Notes under the pieces: generated by a model
What the model was told of the DNA's origin: nothing
Database searches by the model: none
Seen by the model: only the letters and a program-made list of their open reading frames with translations
Part shown: piece after piece, positions 62,532 to 64,000 of the stretch
Layout: the number at the start of each line of letters is the position of its first letter
Position numbering within the stretch: position 1 is the stretch's first letter
Assembly: GCF_001558155.1 (NCBI RefSeq)
Contig: NZ_LOAS01000012.1
Coordinates: 1 to 64,000, forward strand
Length of the DNA stretch: 64,000 bases
Source: Aliiruegeria sabulilitoris
GTDB lineage: Bacteria > Pseudomonadota > Alphaproteobacteria > Rhodobacterales > Rhodobacteraceae
Direction of reading: 5' to 3'
Made by a program: the position numbers and the translations under genes

Positions 62532-63998
62532 TCAGACCTGTGTTCCCGTCTCCATCTTTTCCAGGAATGCCTCGGCTTCCTGCAGGATCGTCTCCTGGCG
62601 TTGTCCGTCCATTCGATCCCATACCCGGTACATCTGCCCCATCCTTGGGTTTGACGAGAAACGGTCGCGATGGCGGGCGAGGAAATGCCAGTAGAGCAGG
62701 TTGAACGGGCAAGCACCGTCTCCCAGCTTCGTCTTCACCGAATAGCGGCAACTGCTGCAGTAATCCGACATCCGGTCGATATAGTTTCCAGAGGAAATAT
62801 ACGGCTTCGAGGCAAGGAGCCCGCCATCGGCAAACTGGCTCATGCCGAGCGTGTTGGGTGCCTCCACCCATTCAAAGGCGTCGGCATAGACGGCGAGGTA
62901 CCATTCGTGCAGCTGGCCCGGGTCGATCCCGGCGAGCAGTCCGAAATTCCCGGTGACCATGAGGCGCTGGATGTGGTGCGCATAGGCTTCCTTGCGGGTC
63001 TGGGAGACGGCCTCGCCGAGGCAGGCCATGTCGGTTTCGGCCCCCCAGTAGAGCGCAGGAAGATCGCGGTCATGGCCGAGTGCGTTGCTGTCCAAGTAGC
63101 CCGGGCCGGCGCGGAAGTAGATCCCGCGAACGTATTCCCGCCAGCCGATGATCTGCCGGATGAAACCCTCGGCCGCATTGAGCGGCGCGCGCTCGGCTTT
63201 CCACGCGGCCTCCACGCGGCGGCAGACATCCAACGGGTCGAGCAGCCCGATGTTCAGATAGGCCGAGATCAGGGAATGGTAGAGAAATGGGCGCCCCGCC
63301 AGCATCGCATCCTGGTAGTCGCCGAAGGCGGGAAGCGCCGTGTCGATGAAATGCGCGAGAACGGCTTCGGCCTGCGCGGCGTCCGTCGCGAGGCCGAAGG
63401 GGCGGAGTTGGCCGAAATTCTGGCCAAACCTGGTTTCGACCAGTTCGAGCACCTCCGCGACCGTGGCGTCGGGCTCGAAGCGCAGTGGTTGCGGCAGGAA
63501 GAGGTCGTCCCGGGCCGGTTTGCGGTTCTCGTGGTCGAAGTTCCACTTGCCGCCCGCAGGCTTGCCATCCTCCATCAGGAGGCCGGTCCGGCGGCGCATC
63601 TCGCGATAGAAATACTCCATCCGCAACTGCTTGCGCCCCTCGGCCCAATTGTCGAAATCGGCATGGCTGGCAAGAAAGCGGTCGTCCTGCAGTATCTCGA
63701 GATCGAGTGGGACCGCCTCCAGCGCCTCGATCAGACGCCATTCGCCCGGCCGGGTCGTCAGGACGCAGCTCGCGCCAGTCTCGGAAGCCCGGCGCAAGAG
63801 TTCGCCCGGGATCGACCCCGTATTCTCCGGATCGTCGAGCGCGGAGTAGGCTACGTGCCAACCGTCAGCGCGCAGGCGTGCCGCGAATTTGCGCATTGAA
63901 GCGAGAACAAGCGCGATCTTCTTGGGATGATGCGGCACGTATTCCGCCTCGGCGGCAACCTCGGCCATGACGATCAGGTCTTGCGCCTTGTCAGCCTT
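62532..63998 (-). CDS. phrB: Iron-sulfur bacterial photolyase/cryptochrome (PhrB/FeS-BCP), 5' partial
   Basis: 488 residues are visible and the frame runs off the right edge; the codons before the first internal ATG (ADKAQDLIV-MAEV) match the family, so the true start is outside. The family repairs (6-4) photoproducts using FAD. C-terminal cluster cysteines are seen in DYCSSCRY and GDGACPFN, with a further Cys in DMACLGEAV, giving the four ligands expected of a 4Fe-4S cluster. FIRQIIGWREYVRGIYF and MVTGNFGLLAGIDP line the flavin site. It is unrelated in function to the catabolic genes. Confidence 0.92.
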   Translation of the reverse strand, partial: KADKAQDLIVMAEVAAEAEYVPHHPKKIALVLASMRKFAARLRADGWHVAYSALDDPENTGSIPGELLRRASETGASCVLTTRPGEWRLIEALEAVPLDLEILQDDRFLASHADFDNWAEGRKQLRMEYFYREMRRRTGLLMEDGKPAGGKWNFDHENRKPARDDLFLPQPLRFEPDATVAEVLELVETRFGQNFGQLRPFGLATDAAQAEAVLAHFIDTALPAFGDYQDAMLAGRPFLYHSLISAYLNIGLLDPLDVCRRVEAAWKAERAPLNAAEGFIRQIIGWREYVRGIYFRAGPGYLDSNALGHDRDLPALYWGAETDMACLGEAVSQTRKEAYAHHIQRLMVTGNFGLLAGIDPGQLHEWYLAVYADAFEWVEAPNTLGMSQFADGGLLASKPYISSGNYIDRMSDYCSSCRYSVKTKLGDGACPFNLLYWHFLARHRDRFSSNPRMGQMYRVWDRMDGQRQETILQEAEAFLEKMETGTQV

Positions 63999-64000
63999 CC

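Overview
The window looks like an accessory catabolic region of a GC-rich alphaproteobacterium, most probably of the marine Rhodobacteraceae (Roseobacter) type. The evidence is the many TRAP, tripartite tricarboxylate (TTT) and ABC transporters beside sugar-acid genes, the Brucella/Rhizobium-like gene order eryABCD, and codon use rich in GC at third positions. This placement is inference. No rRNA, tRNA, CRISPR array or intact transposase was seen. Relics of broken operons at about 11.3-12.8 kb and 30.4-31.2 kb mark recombination boundaries between modules.

Layout. 0-4.7 kb: a sugar-acid module with two enolase-superfamily enzymes, an orphan TRAP binding protein and a GntR regulator. 4.8-11.3 kb: a complete nine-gene N-type rotary ATPase operon (atpDCQRBEFAG). 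11.3-12.8 kb: an amidase of the nitrilase family with the relics of a class III aminotransferase and an aldehyde dehydrogenase, apparently the wreck of a polyamine operon. 12.8-29.2 kb: a polyol locus with eryABCD, a second kinase/dehydrogenase/DeoR set, a transaldolase, and a divergent ABC transporter whose ATPase carries a fused SorC-type sugar-sensing domain. 29.4-31.2 kb: a secreted protein possibly related to L,D-transpeptidases, and a decayed GntR/permease pair. 31.9-37.0 kb: an aorABCDE-like tungsten aldehyde oxidoreductase operon with an extra 97-aa gene. 37.6-40.7 kb: tctCBA. 40.7-49.8 kb: a phosphoribosyltransferase, an M20 amidohydrolase, and a LacI-led operon of a polyamine-type ABC transporter, nucleoside hydrolase and adenine deaminase. 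50.3-60.6 kb: a uronate module (GntR, uxaC, TRAP dctPQM, a KdgF-like cupin, kduI, second GntR, uxaB, uxaA). 60.9-64 kb: a NodB/PuuE-type deacetylase, an NTF2-like protein and an iron-sulfur photolyase cut by the window edge.

How it works together. Polyols enter through the ABC transporter, are phosphorylated by EryA, oxidised by EryB and rearranged by EryC. The expected product, erythrose-4-phosphate, would be used by the neighbouring transaldolase. EryH and EryI, needed in Brucella to finish this route, are not in the window. Uronates enter by the TRAP system. UxaC, UxaB and UxaA lead to 2-keto-3-deoxygluconate, while KdgF and KduI handle unsaturated uronates from polysaccharide lyases. Nucleosides would be imported, cleaved to base and ribose, and adenine deaminated.

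The most notable points are the ABC-ATPase/SorC fusion, the N-ATPase c subunit with two carboxylates, the aor operon with an uncharacterised conserved-position gene and a long hairpin before the NAD(H)-subunit gene, and hairpins placed between binding-protein and permease genes in three separate transporter operons.
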